In this document: positions 10,735-22,063 of the stretch, one piece after another
Layout of the letters: every line of letters starts with the position of its first letter
Position numbering within the stretch: position 1 is the first letter of the stretch
Assembly (NCBI GenBank): GCA_026315105.1
Contig: CM048744.1
Coordinates: forward strand, 349,393,668 to 349,457,667
From: Locusta migratoria
Lineage: Eukaryota; Arthropoda; Insecta; Orthoptera; Acrididae
Length of the DNA: 64,000 nt
Reading direction: 5' to 3'
The notes under the pieces: model-generated
What the model saw: the letters and a program-made list of their open reading frames with translations, nothing else
Database searches by the model: none
Told to the model about the DNA's origin: nothing
Position numbers and translations under genes: made by a program

Positions 10735-12260
10735 TTCAGAATGTTTATTTTTTAGTTTTTAGATACTCCGTTAGGCTGTAAAAGCAGTGATCAGTTAAAT
10801 ATGCCTTTAGTTCAGTCTAAAAACTACTTAATGATTAAATATGTCTAGGCAGATTATTGTACATTTTTATTCTGGTATGGAAAGTGCCTTTTTGGCATAA
10901 TGATGTTTTCACTTGTTTCACATAAAGATTAGATTTTTTTCTTATATTGCAGGCATGTTCATATCTTCATTCTTTAATAAGATTTCTGGGTGTCTATCCA
11001 TATATTGCTTTATGACAATTGATGTTTCATAGATACATATACATGGAAGAGGAAGAATTGACATTTTTTAAATATAGATCTGCATGAGTTCCTATTGTTT
11101 ACCCATTCAATAACTCTCAGTATTCTTTTTTGCATCCTGAAAATTTTAATATTTTTTGTTGCATTGCCCCAGAAAATTATGCCATATTTAAGTACACGTC
11201 GCACATAGGAGTAGTATACATTTAACAGGATAGCTTTTCTGCAGCAATCTTTTAAGAGCCTCATCATGTAGCAGGTTTTACTTAGTTTTCTTTGCAGATA
11301 TTCAATGTGCATCTTCCATTTTGTGTTGTTCTGGAGCCATAGCCCGAGAAATTTCGTGTCATCAACACTTTTTACAACTCTGTCCCTCAGTTTTATTCGT
11401 ATATTTGGGTGCTGTTTTCCTTTTAGATTGTAGAAGTTCAGTTCTAATGTCTTTTCTTTGTTTATAATTAGTTAATTATAGGTGAACTACTGTTCTATGC
11501 TGTTCATTGTTCGGATAACAGAGTCTTTCAGTTCTTCTTCTATTTTCCCACTAATACGAAAACTTGTATCGTCTGCAAATTGGAGGGTAGTTTGGCAATA
11601 TCTGTTGTGTCTACTGTCACTGACATAGAGGTGCTGATACTAATCCCTGAAGGAGACCAAACTTCACTTTTTCATATTCTGAATAGTAGCACCTGATTTT
11701 ATTATGGTCAATATGTTGTATTTCAACTAGCTGTTTGCGTTCACACAGGTATATCATCAGCCACTTATTGAGTATACCTCTAATTCCTAGTTGGTCAAGC
11801 TTCTGCAGAAGGGCACTATGGTCAATGATGTCGAAAGCTTTCAATAAATCAAGACATATGCTTGTTAAAACTCATTCTCGTCCAGTTTAGCATACATTTT
11901 ATCAAGAAATTCAGATATTGCACTCCCATGCTGTAAGGGGGAGAGAATATTTTGCTTATTTAGAAAATCCAACAATCTTTTATAAAAAAAATTCTAAAAT
12001 TTTTGAAAAAACCAATAGTAAGGCAACTGGCCTATAATTTGAAATGTTTTCTGGTTTGACTCTTTTCAGCAGAGGTTTCAGTTTCGCTATTATTAAGCAC
12101 GAAGGAAAGGATCCTGATGCCAGTGAGGAGTTGCACAAGTCTGTTAAGGGTTCGGCTAAGGGAAGACAGCATTTTTTAATAATCGCATCTGGCATTCCAC
12201 AGGAGAACCCTGTTTTCAAGGATTTTATAATTGATAAAATGTCTTCTGTATTTGTAGGTA
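10735..12260 (-). mobile_element. Old degenerate jockey-type LINE
   Basis: Three minus-strand frames appear in the correct order: fingers (12219-11980, with PENISNYRPVALLLVFSK), palm (11844-11617, with KAFDIIDHSALLQKLDQLGI and FGLLQGLV in the place of the G-x-P-Q-G box), and C-terminal thumb region (11312-11010, with VLKYGIIFWGN). Stops and shifts lie between them, and no active-site D-D box was found. It is more decayed than the LINE at 0.4-4.3 kb and belongs to a different subfamily. Confidence 0.75.
11010..12219 (-). pseudogene. Reverse transcriptase remains of the old LINE
   Basis: The reverse transcriptase is read in pieces: 12219-11980, 11844-11617 and 11312-11010. The palm piece keeps AFDIIDH (first catalytic aspartates), but the later motif is eroded. 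Nothing N-terminal to the fingers is recognisable, so the copy is 5'-truncated or eroded beyond 12260. Confidence 0.7.
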
Positions 12261-13009
12261 TTTGTATTTATATTATTCTGATCACCTACCTACTATCAAT
12301 ATAAACCCATTCAGGTAATAACAGTGTCACCTAATGAGGCATGACTGTTAGTCACAAGCACACACAGTGCATGTAGTATCATGGAGTGTGCTGTCTGTGA
12401 GTATAATGGGGAAGGTGTTTCATCCAGTCAGGTTCGACTGTGACCAAATTGTGATAGCCTGGAGTCTTGATATCAGCATTTCAAAATTTGCATGACTTTT
12501 TAGACATTTGAGGAGTGCTGTGGTGGGTGACTCCAACAAGTGGCGAAACCAAGGTGATACCACAACCAAAACTCGAGGGTTTAGGCTATCATGGCTCATT
12601 ACAAAAGTTGGATGTTGGAAGTTGGAAAAGTTGAAAGTTGAAAGCTAGGCAGAGTGTTAAAACAGGACAGGCGACGAACTGCAGCGAAACTAACACCAGA
12701 CTTCAATGCTGGGCAGAGTACAAGCATTTCTGAACGCATAGAGTCTCAAACACTCCTAATGATGTGCTCTACAGCTAATGGTCTATGCATGTACCTATGT
12801 TAATACTTTTAACATATTAACTACAACTGAAATGGACCCCTGACCATTATCACTCGACATTGGTATAATGGCAGAATGCTGCATGGTCTGATGAATCTAG
12901 TTACCTTCTGGGAGGGTGCAAATCCATCACCTTCCAAGGGAACAGTTCCTTGATATTTGTACAGTGGCGCATAGACAATGTAGCAGGCTAGTAGCAATGG
13001 TGTAAAAAT

Positions 13010-13716
13010 TGGCAATTGACTCTAAATAATGAGAACTGTGAAGTCGTCCATATGAGTACGAAAAGAAATCCGATAATCTTTGTTTACAAGGTAAATCAAT
13101 CAAGAGTGAAGGCCATGAATTCCACAGAATTCCTAGGAATTACTATTACTCCAGACTTAAACTGGAAAGTATATGTAGATAATGTCGTGGGAAAGGCGAA
13201 CCAGAGCCTGCGTTTTATTGGCAGAACCCTTAAAAGACGCAACAGAACTACTAAAGAAACTGCATACACTACACTTGTCCATCCATTTTTGGAGTATTGC
13301 TGCCCAGTGTGGGATCCTTATCAGGTGGGTTTGACGGAGGACATCGGAAGAGTCCAAAGAAGGACAGCTCGTTTTGTATTGTCACGATACAGGGGAGACG
13401 GCATTACGGAAATGATACAGGATCTGGGATGGAAATCATTACAACAACGGCACTTATCGCTGTGGCGTGGGCTACTTATGAAACTCCAATCGACAACATT
13501 CTCCTCCGAATGCGAAAATATATTGATGACTCCCACTGACATAGGTAGAAATCATCATTACAATAAAATACGAGAAAGCATAGCTCGAACGGAGAGATTC
13601 AGGTGTTCTTTCTTCTCGTGAGAATAGAATGGGAGATAAATAGTTTAATTGTGGTTCGATGAACCCTCTGTCAGGCACTTAAATGTGATTTGCAGAGTAT
13701 CCCATGTAGATGTAGC
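13010..13716 (+). mobile_element. 5'-truncated LINE fragment (LINE-A), 3' end at GTAGATGTAG
   Basis: Only the C-terminal part of the ORF and the 3' end survive. It finishes in a GTAGATGTAG-type tail, as do the copies at 22645-23285, 44131-44590 and 48528-48798. It interrupts a Tc1-like transposase: the two halves of the transposase flank it. Confidence 0.85.
13016..13621 (+). pseudogene. LINE-A reverse transcriptase C-terminal region
   Basis: An open frame of 201 codons starting inside the protein. It contains STEFLGITITPDLNW, GKANQSLRFIGRTLKR, FLEYCCPVWDPYQVGL, IGRVQRRTARFV and ERFRCSFF, the thumb and C-terminal domain common in arthropod jockey/CR1 LINEs. Lacking the catalytic domain, it is dead by truncation although still open, which suggests fairly recent insertion. 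The same domain, more decayed, is at 22723-23192 on the minus strand. Confidence 0.85.
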
Positions 13717-13780
13717 AGCACAATTGTGCTCTGGGGAACATTCACGTTAACATTCAGTTAACGTCCAGTGAAGCTAAAGT

Positions 13781-14790
13781 CGAGTTCACACAAGCAACAA
13801 AATTGAGACAACAAAGCGTGTCTTTCCTCAGTTGCACTGTGAGCTATCGTTCACCCAGAACTACACAAATACTACTTAGGTGTGCAGTTTGAAATATGGA
13901 GTCCACAGTCTCAGCTGATCACGATTTCTACGGCACATTTCATTCGCGATCGTTACACTTTGTTCCACAAGCAGATGAAGTGTTTTCTTTATTTATTCGA
14001 CATTTTAGCCGCAAACACAGACGCCAAAATTTAAACCTCTCACCTACAGTAAGTAAAGGCCTGTCCAGTGCCAGAAGTGCGTCTGCTGTATTTCACTCGG
14101 CAGACACCTAGGCTGCATAGTAGGTTTATAAAATGCTTGCACACCTGTGACACTACAGATAGTGATTTAATATCCTCCCATTTCCCTGTAGACATTACAA
14201 ATTGTAGAATCCATGGTAGTCACTAATAATTTGTAATGTTGTTTAATTCTTGAAATAAAATAAAATAACTCACTAATAATAACCATAGAATATCCAGGCC
14301 CATTAATGTAGAAGGTGATGGGTTGTGTAGAAGAATTAGAGAATAATGAATTTAAAAAAAAATTAAAATAAAAAAAAACCTCGAATGCAAACACACTGAT
14401 GGGAAGTAAAATGCTTCGAAATGCCTCGAGAGATAACAGTCGAATGTAGATATTTGGCGATGGGGGAAGAAAGTTGGGAAACAAAGTACAACCAAGTTGA
14501 ACGTTTCGTTGTGTGGAAAAAGTGACTACACTAAAAACAGGGAATTCACACTTACTATTGAACAAGGAGGTTAATATCTCTGAAGATGCCCTAAAACACT
14601 GAAAAAGTGAAGCCAGAAAATGGGTATTTTGGCTTTTGTGTGTGCCAAACCATTGGTCACACTGTGTGGTAAAGTAGTTCCAGTCGTAGAAGTGTATGTT
14701 ATATTTCAGTAAATACTCCAAATGACAATAAATTTAGTGCCTTTACATAAAGAGGTAAATATTCACACCGGATTATAAGCGAGAAATCAT
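13781..14790. other. No recognised gene; one unassigned 184-codon frame
   Basis: A minus-strand frame at 14167-14721 is open for 184 codons, rich in Phe, Leu and Ser, without any motif I recognise. In AT-rich DNA that composition is expected of chance frames, so I do not call it a gene. Confidence 0.5.
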
Positions 14791-14799
14791 TGTTTTGGG

Positions 14800-15350
14800 C
14801 ACAAAGGCATGCCCCTCTGGCTTCAACCAATGCATGTTCTCAGCATAGAAAACGCGACCTCCCTTTATTCTAAACTCGTTGCTACTGAACCACAATTTCA
14901 CTATGCAAATAGCTGTTGGAAGCCATTAGTTGTCTGTCTGAACCCGACTTAATGCAAGAAACCATCATGACCAAAAGTATGCTACACTGGTTGCAGATCA
15001 TGTACACCCCTTCATGACGATAGAAGTGACAGTTTTCGAGAAGATGATGGCTATAAATGTGATGGTTCGAGGAATACAGTGGAGAGTTGCAGTTGATGTG
15101 CTGGACCCCCAACTCACCAGATCTGAACGACAGAACTCATTGCACCTCTCCCTGGAATTTACGATAATTAGGTGAGTTGTGTGTGTAGATGTGGCGCCAA
15201 TTCCCTCCAGCAACCTACTGAGATCTCATTGCTAACATGCCAAGATGCATAGCTGCTGTTATCTGTCTCAAAGGTGGACGCAGAAATTATTAAGTCTATG
15301 ATCATAACATCCTGACTGATCTGGGCACAGCAAGTTCGACAATATTCTAT
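14800..15350 (+). pseudogene. Second Tc1-like transposase remnant
   Basis: The translated pieces DHVHPFMT (near 14998) and, one frame over, WTPNSPDLN (near 15103) match the central and third-catalytic regions of Tc1-type transposases. A C-terminal-like stretch lies near 15200-15340. The Glu after SPDLN is lost (DRT follows). No continuous frame survives. Confidence 0.6.
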
Positions 15351-15439
15351 ATCCTCATTTGCAATTTATTAGAAAATATAGTATAAAGTAAACATTTAGC
15401 AGTTTGTTTCTGAATAGTGAAAAAAATTACGAAGAGTAG

Positions 15440-15990
15440 AAGGAATTAGTCCAACAGTTAAGAGAGAAGAAATCTTGATTGTGATGGTGGACTGGAATTC
15501 GATAGTAGGAAGAGGAAGATACAGAGAAACAGTTTATGAATATGGACTGGCGAAAAATGACTGAATCTGGTAGAATTTTGCTCATCATACAATTTGACTA
15601 TCACTGACTCTTTGTTGATAAATAATAAAAGGAGGTTTTATATATGGAAGAGACAAACAAATCCTGGAAGGTTCAGATTGATTTTAATATTGTAAGATAA
15701 AGATTTCAGAATTAGAATTTAAACAATAATACAAAGCCAGGGGAAGATATACACTCTGGCCATATCTTGTTGGTTATGAACCATGGATTCAATTTGCAAA
15801 AACACCAAAAATGTGGGACAATAAGGAGATGGGACTTAGGTAAATAGAAGGGACCCTAGGTTCTTGAGATTTCACAGACAGTGTCAAGCAAGAATTGAAT
15901 GAAACAGAGGGAAGACTCACAGTAGATGAAGAATGGGTAACTTTGAGAGGTGAAACTGGCTGCAGAAGAATCATATACATACAGAAATGG
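15440..15990 (+). pseudogene. RTE-like LINE endonuclease fragment, decayed
   Basis: In changing frames the sequence gives MVDWNSIVGRGRY, YEYGLAKN, a K/R-R-x-Y-x-W block near 15640 and a PGEDIHSGHILL segment near 15740. These match the order GDFNAKVG, YGLG, R-x-Y-T-W-x-S and G-A-D-C-x-S-D-H of the endonuclease in RTE-type LINEs. The catalytic Asp-His pair is not preserved. It may belong to the same family as the fragment at 60.0-61.0 kb. Confidence 0.6.
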
Positions 15991-16405
15991 ACGTGTGCCC
16001 ATATATTTCAGTTTGTAGTCAAACTATTCACTGCAGTGCACTGGGTTTATGCATGGTAGAAGTCTTGAACCTCGCATTGTGCATTAAGGTGGTTTGATCA
16101 AAGTGCGTGACAGTTGTTTAATGTGGTGAGAAAAAGCCGCGAAATATGAAGCAATAAACACTCCTAGGAAATGCTGTATACTCTGTGACTTAGGTACTGC
16201 ACCAACAAGCTTAAATTTCATAGAGTGGCTAACACACGAGCTACAGCACTGTTTGCGGCAACCTGCGTAAACTCAGCCATATTTTTGGTGGTCAGTAGAC
16301 TTGAGAGTAGTCTGTCTGTTACATGTTGTTGTTGAGCTTATAGTGTTGTATGTAGTATATATTGTATTTAGTGTGTACTGCATGTACAATTTTTGGTGCT
16401 GAAAT

Positions 16406-16528
16406 ATGCCTAAAGTGTGTTCAACATTTAAATGCACAGATCGAAGTGATAAAACGACGAGTACTTCATTCAAGGTTTTGCCTCGTGCGATCTCAGTCTG
16501 TCTATATGCAAACAAAATTCCTGACTAA
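16406..16528 (+). CDS. THAP-domain-like N-terminal exon (40 codons)
   Basis: ATG at 16406 opens MPKVCSTFKCTDR followed by TSTSFKVLP and then a stop at 16526. Methionine-proline, C-x4-C near the start and an SF-x-x-x-P block are the signature of the first half of a THAP zinc finger, a sequence-specific DNA-binding domain of P-type transposases and some cellular factors. The second Cys/His pair and the AVPTIF box are absent, so this is a partial domain or a first exon. No convincing downstream exon was found. It is too short for a homology claim without a search. Confidence 0.4.
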   Translation: MPKVCSTFKCTDRSDKTTSTSFKVLPRAISVCLYANKIPD

Positions 16529-16785
16529 CGGCCCTTAGCTGCTGCAAAAGTGAAGCTTAAGTAGACCTAACATGCAAGTCCCTTAAAATACACACCATTA
16601 AAAAAATGCTTTGTTTTCTACCTATGTTGGTGACTTTTTGAGATACTTCTTCTTCTGTCACTCCTGTGATTAATGAGACAACACTTTTGAATGTCTATGC
16701 CTTGTTTAAAAATCCTTTCATTTGTTGTTTACAATATCTGAATGAGCATGGTTGACATGTAAGTAGAGTTAAGTGGGAGCAGTAG

Positions 16786-17180
16786 TGACACGAGCCTTTA
16801 TTTGTGTTTTCGAGTGCTACTGCGGCTCTCGCCTCAGCTGTATCGTTTAATGCGTCCTAATATCACAAATTCATAGAAAACGGCAAAGTACTTTTGACAA
16901 AGCTACACTGTAGATGTCTATTCTGAATCACAAAAGTACCTTATTATTTTTTACGAATATGTCTTGATGTTGAATGAAGTGATTAGGTAGGAATCTAGGA
17001 GTATAGCTTAAATTGTTGCAAGTGAACAAACAGCAATGTCATCTACAATCTAGCTTGTCAAAACTATTTAGCCCTTTTCTACAAATAACTGATATTAGGC
17101 CTTATTATGTGATACAGCTGAGATGAGAGCCGTAGTACCAGCCGAAAACGGTTTTACAAATAAAGGTACGTAGTAGTGAC
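16786..17180. mobile_element. Hairpin MITE, about 395 bp
   Basis: The arms at about 16786-16940 and 17025-17180 are inverted copies (for example GGCTCTCGCCTCAGCTGTAT against the inverse of ATACAGCTGAGATGAGAGCC; TTTTGACAAAGCTA against TTTTGACAAGCTAG inverted). The whole unit folds into one imperfect hairpin with no coding capacity. The family is not identified. Confidence 0.75.
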
Positions 17181-17305
17181 AGCAATAAATTTTTCACTTT
17201 GTATATATCAGTGTTGCAACAAATATGTATTTATTTCAGTGTGGCAACGTCGAAGGTAATTAATGATACATTATTTCGGTGTGAAATACTTTAGTGGCAG
17301 CTGAC

Positions 17306-17535
17306 CCAGGTGCAGTTTTATTGCAGTATTCTGTTGTCACTTCCGTCTTTGTATTTAAATTTCATGTACCAAACATTACATGCTTCAGCATGGAAACACA
17401 GAAACTTATTAAACAACACCTTATTTCTACGTGGAATGCTTTATGGCAGACGACGTAGGCGCATTTTTAACTGCAGTATTTTGTTGTCACCTTCGTCTTT
17501 GTACTCAAAGTTTGTCCACAAAAATTTACAATCAA
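17306..17535 (+). repeat. Diverged tandem pair, period about 152 bp
   Basis: GCAGTATTCTGTTGTCACTT at 17323 recurs as GCAGTATTTTGTTGTCACCT near 17473, each followed by CGTCTTTGTA. The duplication is old. Confidence 0.6.
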
Positions 17536-17969
17536 ACCCTTTAACAGCAATTTTACGAGTTTGTAGACTTATACCATGTACTTGCATTAAAATCAACACA
17601 AATATTTTGGCAGTGGCACTTTCGTTGTTATTGTTGTTGTACTCTGAAATGGAACTGTAATACTGACAAGTTGGTGATATTTCATTACCGCTTTTTTACT
17701 ACAAGGCTCATCAATTCACAGCTTCGGAAAAATCTGACGGAACTTGATACACATCCGTGATCAATAGTCAATCTTTATTTAAAATATGGCACTGTACATA
17801 TGTAAAATTCCCGAGTGGGTGTGGCATGCAGCTGTCAGTCAATACCCCAAATAACATGGCGGATGCCAGTTCAATTTGCTTCAAACATGGTGGACCTATC
17901 GCCACTCTACGAAATTTAAGCTCGTTGTACTGCACCCTTTATCTAGCATTGTGCACTATGGTGGTTAGC

Positions 17970-19105
17970 TTATGGTTCGTCGTTATTACTTATAGTCACC
18001 TCGTGTCAGTAACTGCAGAACTACTTAGACCAAATAATACTGTCTAGTGCATTTCATACCAATCAGCTGCTGTAGCTTAGATTTGACACAGCTATGAATT
18101 AAATTCGTATGAGTTACAAAATCATACATCTAGTTAACTTCAGGCGCTCTAAAAACTAGTAGCAAGGAATTCACAATTTCTTGATAGTGGTAATATAGTA
18201 GGACAAGTGTTACATTGCTGGTATTGGCAGTGATGTCGAAAAGAGAGCACTTATGGCGAAACATGCGGGCAACCAAGACCTTATAGTTACACAACAATCT
18301 GATATATACAGTCATGACATTCAATGATGTGAAAGATGTTACTCTATGGCAGTGCCTCTATCAGTGGTCAAGCTTGTGTTCTGTTCCTATATGATAAACA
18401 CTTTCCTTCACATGTAATAATTCAGCATGGAGCCTAATAATTCACACAGTTTACACTTCATTCAGCTTTCTTATTTACGAATATTGTCTGTAAGAATAAC
18501 TACATCTGGAAAATTTTAACGGTTTTGTGCCTGAGACAAAGCAACAATTGTGTACTTGGTTTCTTCTGTGTTGGGAAACAGTTTTATTGCTCTTAACGTC
18601 TGTGCAGCTTTCTTTTTCATGTACAGTTATGGTGGATTGTTTGCACATTAAGAAATGTATGTGTTGCATTCCATACACGTTTCCTTCGTTCCATATTTAC
18701 TAATTTGACGAGAATTATTGAAAAAAGAAAGGAAGGACGCTTAGGGTTTACATTCCATAGAGAATGCGTCATTAGAGATGGAGCTCATGCTCCAATTTTT
18801 GGGGAAGGATGCAGAGGGAAATTTGCATTGCACTTTCAAAGGAATCATCCTGGCATTGTCTGGAATGATTTTGCAAAATCACTGTAATTATTGTGATGCA
18901 ACTTACCGTTCGCAGCAGATAACGACATGTTTTTGCAGAAGATAAGGTCAGCGGTTTTTAGAAACTATCTTAGCGTTTTTAAAAGGAAATGACATTATTC
19001 AATAAGTAGGTTATAAGAGAATCTAAGTACATTGTCCTGTGATGTACTGTTTCATATGTCAGAGGGCCCTTACAGAACTAAAGTAACATAAACTAAACAT
19101 AAGAA
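17970..19105. other. No supported gene
   Basis: The 60-codon plus frame at 18705-18887 ends CRGKFALHFQRNHPGIVWN, vaguely like the end of a BED-type zinc finger (C...H...H). Evidence is too weak to call. Otherwise AT-rich anonymous sequence. Confidence 0.4.
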
Positions 19106-19111
19106 GAGCCA

Positions 19112-19256
19112 TTGAATTAAAATTTGCACTCTGGCCGGGATTCGATACGGGGACCTTCTTCTTACTTGGTAGGCACTTTAGACCACTCAGCTAACACATT
19201 GTTGTAGCCAAAGTGGGTTCGAATAGCAGCTACAACACAAACTTTAATTCAATGCC
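19112..19256 (-). repeat. Short tRNA-like unit with inverted ends
   Basis: CATTGAATTAAAATTT at the left is matched in inverse by AAACTTTAATTCAATG at the right, enclosing 110 bp. The minus strand carries an A-box-like TTAGCTGAGTGG and a B-box-like sequence TCGAATCCC. It looks like a tRNA-headed SINE fragment that became a small foldback. Confidence 0.5.
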
Positions 19257-19259
19257 TCT

Positions 19260-19461
19260 AACAATGCTTAACAAATGTTTGTAATTCTATCGGACCAAAC
19301 TGCATGGTCATCAGTCCGTAGCTTAAAAAACTACTTAAACTAACCTAACCTAAGGACAACACACACACACTCATGCCCCAGGGAGGACTTGAACCTCCAC
19401 GGCGAGCAACCGCGCGCTCCACAGCGAGACCCTTTAGACCGCTCAGCTACTCCACTACGGC
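19260..19461 (-). mobile_element. SINE-1b (tRNA-derived)
   Basis: The minus strand reads from the GTGGAGTAGCTGAGCGG head through GGAGGTTCAAGTCCTCC to the CATTTGTTAAGC tail. It is flanked by an 11-bp TSD TCAATGCCTCT (19249-19259 and 19462-19472). Confidence 0.93.
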
Positions 19462-19474
19462 TCAATGCCTCTCC

Positions 19475-20110
19475 TTATGTTTGATGCCTTTGGTATAACG
19501 AGACAATATTGTCTCACGGAAATGTGTTATTGTTGATATTAACACAAATTAGTTGTTTTAGAGTTACTGCCGAAATTTATGCCAGTACATACGCTCACTA
19601 TTGTAAAAACTGTAACAAATCTGTTTGAATGATACTGTTCGCACTTATCCTGTATCGTTTTCAGGGCATTGCTGTGCATTGCAGTGTATAATACAATTTA
19701 AATATATTTTAGAATGTGGACATTCTTCATTTTTGTATCCCAGTACTAGTGCCAACATTTGTGCAAACTGTTTATGCATAATTCACTATGTTTACATGCA
19801 ACACATCTTCCAGAAGCCGAATTTCGTAAACCGTTTACAGCTGTGGAATTTACATGTTAAGCGATTTTTAAACGATGAACGAATTTGTAATAGATTGATA
19901 ACAAGTTGCGTTAATGGCGGCCGTCTGTCGTTTGAACGGCTGCACTAGTATGAGCGTGCTAGTATCGAAGCGCGATAATTATAGTGATAAAAAAATAGGG
20001 CTAGTTCTAAATTTGATACTAATGGGTTCACTGCGCATGCGCAAGCTAGTGGCTGTCAGCTGCAGTCACCGCTCCAGTTACTCCGCCATTTTCCTTAGTA
20101 TTTACGTATA
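19475..20110. other. No supported gene
   Basis: A 107-codon frame (19625-19948) and its neighbour show no family features. A somewhat more GC-rich patch near 19910-20090 (GCGCATGCGC, a CpG-containing palindrome) could be promoter-like but has no supporting gene. Confidence 0.4.
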
Positions 20111-20440
20111 TTTTGCGTTTTGTCGAAGTTTATGATCAGAATTTATTCCATAATGTATTTTTAATGACGGCATTCACACAGTCCATCACCGGACCATCAC
20201 CTCACGACAACGTCACTTTAAGCTTTCTTGAGAAGATTGTTCTGATTGAACGGTCATCTACTGACATCGGAGGTTCACCTATTTCCATCACACGATATTC
20301 ATATTATAGTCGACGATTACACGGTTTGTATGCAAATTTGTCTTATTAATCTTTATTTTATTATTATACTTTGGTTTAGCGGTAAATTGCAAACGTTTCA
20401 TGACGACTTAAATATTTATCTCAATTGAGTGTCCACCTAA
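20110..20440. repeat. Unnamed dispersed repeat, copy 2
   Basis: This is the uninterrupted counterpart of the repeat at 9880-10290, as judged by several shared blocks in the same order. No terminal structure was recognised. Confidence 0.55.
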
Positions 20441-20499
20441 AAGTGAGGTCGTATATCTGAAACCGAAAAATGGTTTATGTTTTGCAATATTGTAACATA

Positions 20500-21290
20500 A
20501 AAGTCTAAAGCCAATTGTTTATTTGAATTAGATTGTAATTTGATGACGCAATTTTCATTAAATAGCATTCTAAACGAAAAAGTCAGTCCAAATGAAGGAC
20601 AAAAATTCAGTTGTGCATGACGTTATTAACAATGTCAGTGTGCAAATCGTAGTAGATAAAGTAAACAAGGTCTATTTATGCTCTTATAAATATTCTTTGA
20701 TGTGTTCATTTGTATATTTTTTTCGCTTGAAAATAGATGTCAATGTTTTGAAATTTTGCTTCACTTCCCAGCACTTTACCACATTAAGTTGACTAAAAAC
20801 ATACATTACAAAGTTTTCTTTGGCCATCAATAAAATTGTTTCCTCTATTCCAGTATTAAACTATTACTTCATACATAACAAATCGACAGTCATAACCTCA
20901 CTTTCAACATCGGGTATTACTGTCTAATTACGTTTATCGCCTAAACACGCTGCAACAAGATCTTGCATGAGTTTGTAGTTCAGGGCTAGTTCGCTAGGAG
21001 CGCTTCTGTAGACTTTTATCAATCTTGTTCACTTTCGTTCTTCGTTTAAAAAGGGCTTTACAGCCTGAATGGTATTTCTCAGCCCATTCAATATAGTAAC
21101 TGAAAAACAGCTGATTCAGGCTGATTTAGTCAACACAGTCGCTATTTTTCTTCACTTAAATACACAGATTCATGCTCATTCTCATATATATACTTTTATT
21201 TCATGGTAGAAAATGTCACTCTGTCCATATGTGCCGAAAATTCGTAACAGGAAAACACAATCTTACAAGCCAAGAAGGCTTCAAAAACGG
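20500..21290. other. No gene or repeat recognised
   Basis: AT-rich DNA without a supported feature. Confidence 0.5.
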
Positions 21291-21294
21291 TTGC

Positions 21295-21445
21295 GTTTAC
21301 ATGGGCACAGAAACCGATTGTGAAACTGGAAAACCACTTTACAGAAGTGAATTTCCAGAATCGATTTGGGAGTATTTACATGACCAACCAAAAGCGGAAT
21401 TGGGAAATTGGTTTACAAAATGCGGTTTTGGAATCCCATGTAAAC
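21295..21445. repeat. Small foldback, GTTTACATGGG ends
   Basis: GTTTACATGGG at 21295 has its exact inverse CCCATGTAAAC at 21435-21445. Inner matches are weak. It is probably a short non-autonomous DNA element. The 95-codon frame across it is a by-product. Confidence 0.5.
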
Positions 21446-21449
21446 AGGG

Positions 21450-22062
21450 TTATATTTGAGAATACTATGAGACAAGATCAAATGAATAACTGATGGGCCA
21501 TTAATTGTGTTTTGATGTTCAAACAGAGGATTACTAAATGTATATACCAGACCAGTGTTCCAAGTTAACTATTCATCAATAACATGTAATAAGAAAAAAG
21601 AAAGACAAAATATATTCTTTTATTTCATTTTCATTATTACATTAATAAAATTGCTAACAGAAATTAATGTTATAATTATATTATCAGTTAGTACATTGAT
21701 AAAAAGTCAAGGACTAAAGGAAATTGTTAGGTATCACAGGAGATAGTGTATTTAATTGATGAAAGTTGAAAATATATAAATTTAGCGAATCTACCAGCAA
21801 AAAAGGAGTAAAGATGGGTAAGAAATGAAAAAAGATTCATGGGAAGTGTAAAATGGCTAAACAGTAGTGGCTAGTACAAATGCAAGTTAATAGAAGTATG
21901 GATACCTAGTGAAAAGATCGATACTTCCTACAGAACAATCAAGGAGCCATTTGGAGAAAAGAAAAGCAGCTGCAGGAATATTAGAACTCAGGTGGAAAAC
22001 CAATACTAAACAAAGAAGGGAAAGCTGAAAAGAATATTATAGAGGAGCTATGTAACAATTCC
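21450..22062. other. Anonymous DNA; possible retroelement-derived segment near 21850-22062
   Basis: The last 200 bases translate in broken frames to Lys/Glu/Arg-rich peptides like those between endonuclease and RT in LINEs, but no diagnostic motif remains. Confidence 0.3.
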
Positions 22063-22063
22063 A

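Larger units (their letters stand above)
12410..13780 (+). pseudogene. Tc1-like transposase remnant, split by a LINE fragment
   Basis: Frame-hopping on the plus strand gives the N-terminal DNA-binding region near 12450-12600 (SNKWRNQGDTTTK), then FNAGQSTSISER near 12703-12740, then a DES motif and a GRVQIHHLPREQ-like block near 12890-12950. The expected next piece, IVLWGTFT, appears only after the LINE insertion, at about 13725-13755. Order and motif style match Tc1-family transposases. Every frame is broken, and I did not find the terminal repeats. Confidence 0.65.
16074..17966 (+). mobile_element. Possible P-like transposon remnant around a THAP-coding segment
   Basis: A near-perfect inverted repeat of about 22-26 bp (AGCTTAAATTTCATAGAGTG at 16208 onward; its inverse near 17901-17922) brackets a segment that holds a THAP-like ORF. 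Outside it, the 21-bp word GCATTGTGCA-TA-GGTGGTT occurs at 16074 and 17946 in the same orientation with two mismatches; its AAGGTGGT core recalls P-element ends. P elements encode THAP-domain transposases, which is why I propose this. The direct rather than inverted outer repeats do not fit a simple P element, so this is tentative. Confidence 0.35.

Noticed and set aside
14167..14721. 184-codon minus-strand frame as a host gene
   Set aside because: No domain, Phe/Leu-rich composition expected from AT-rich DNA, no splice or promoter support.
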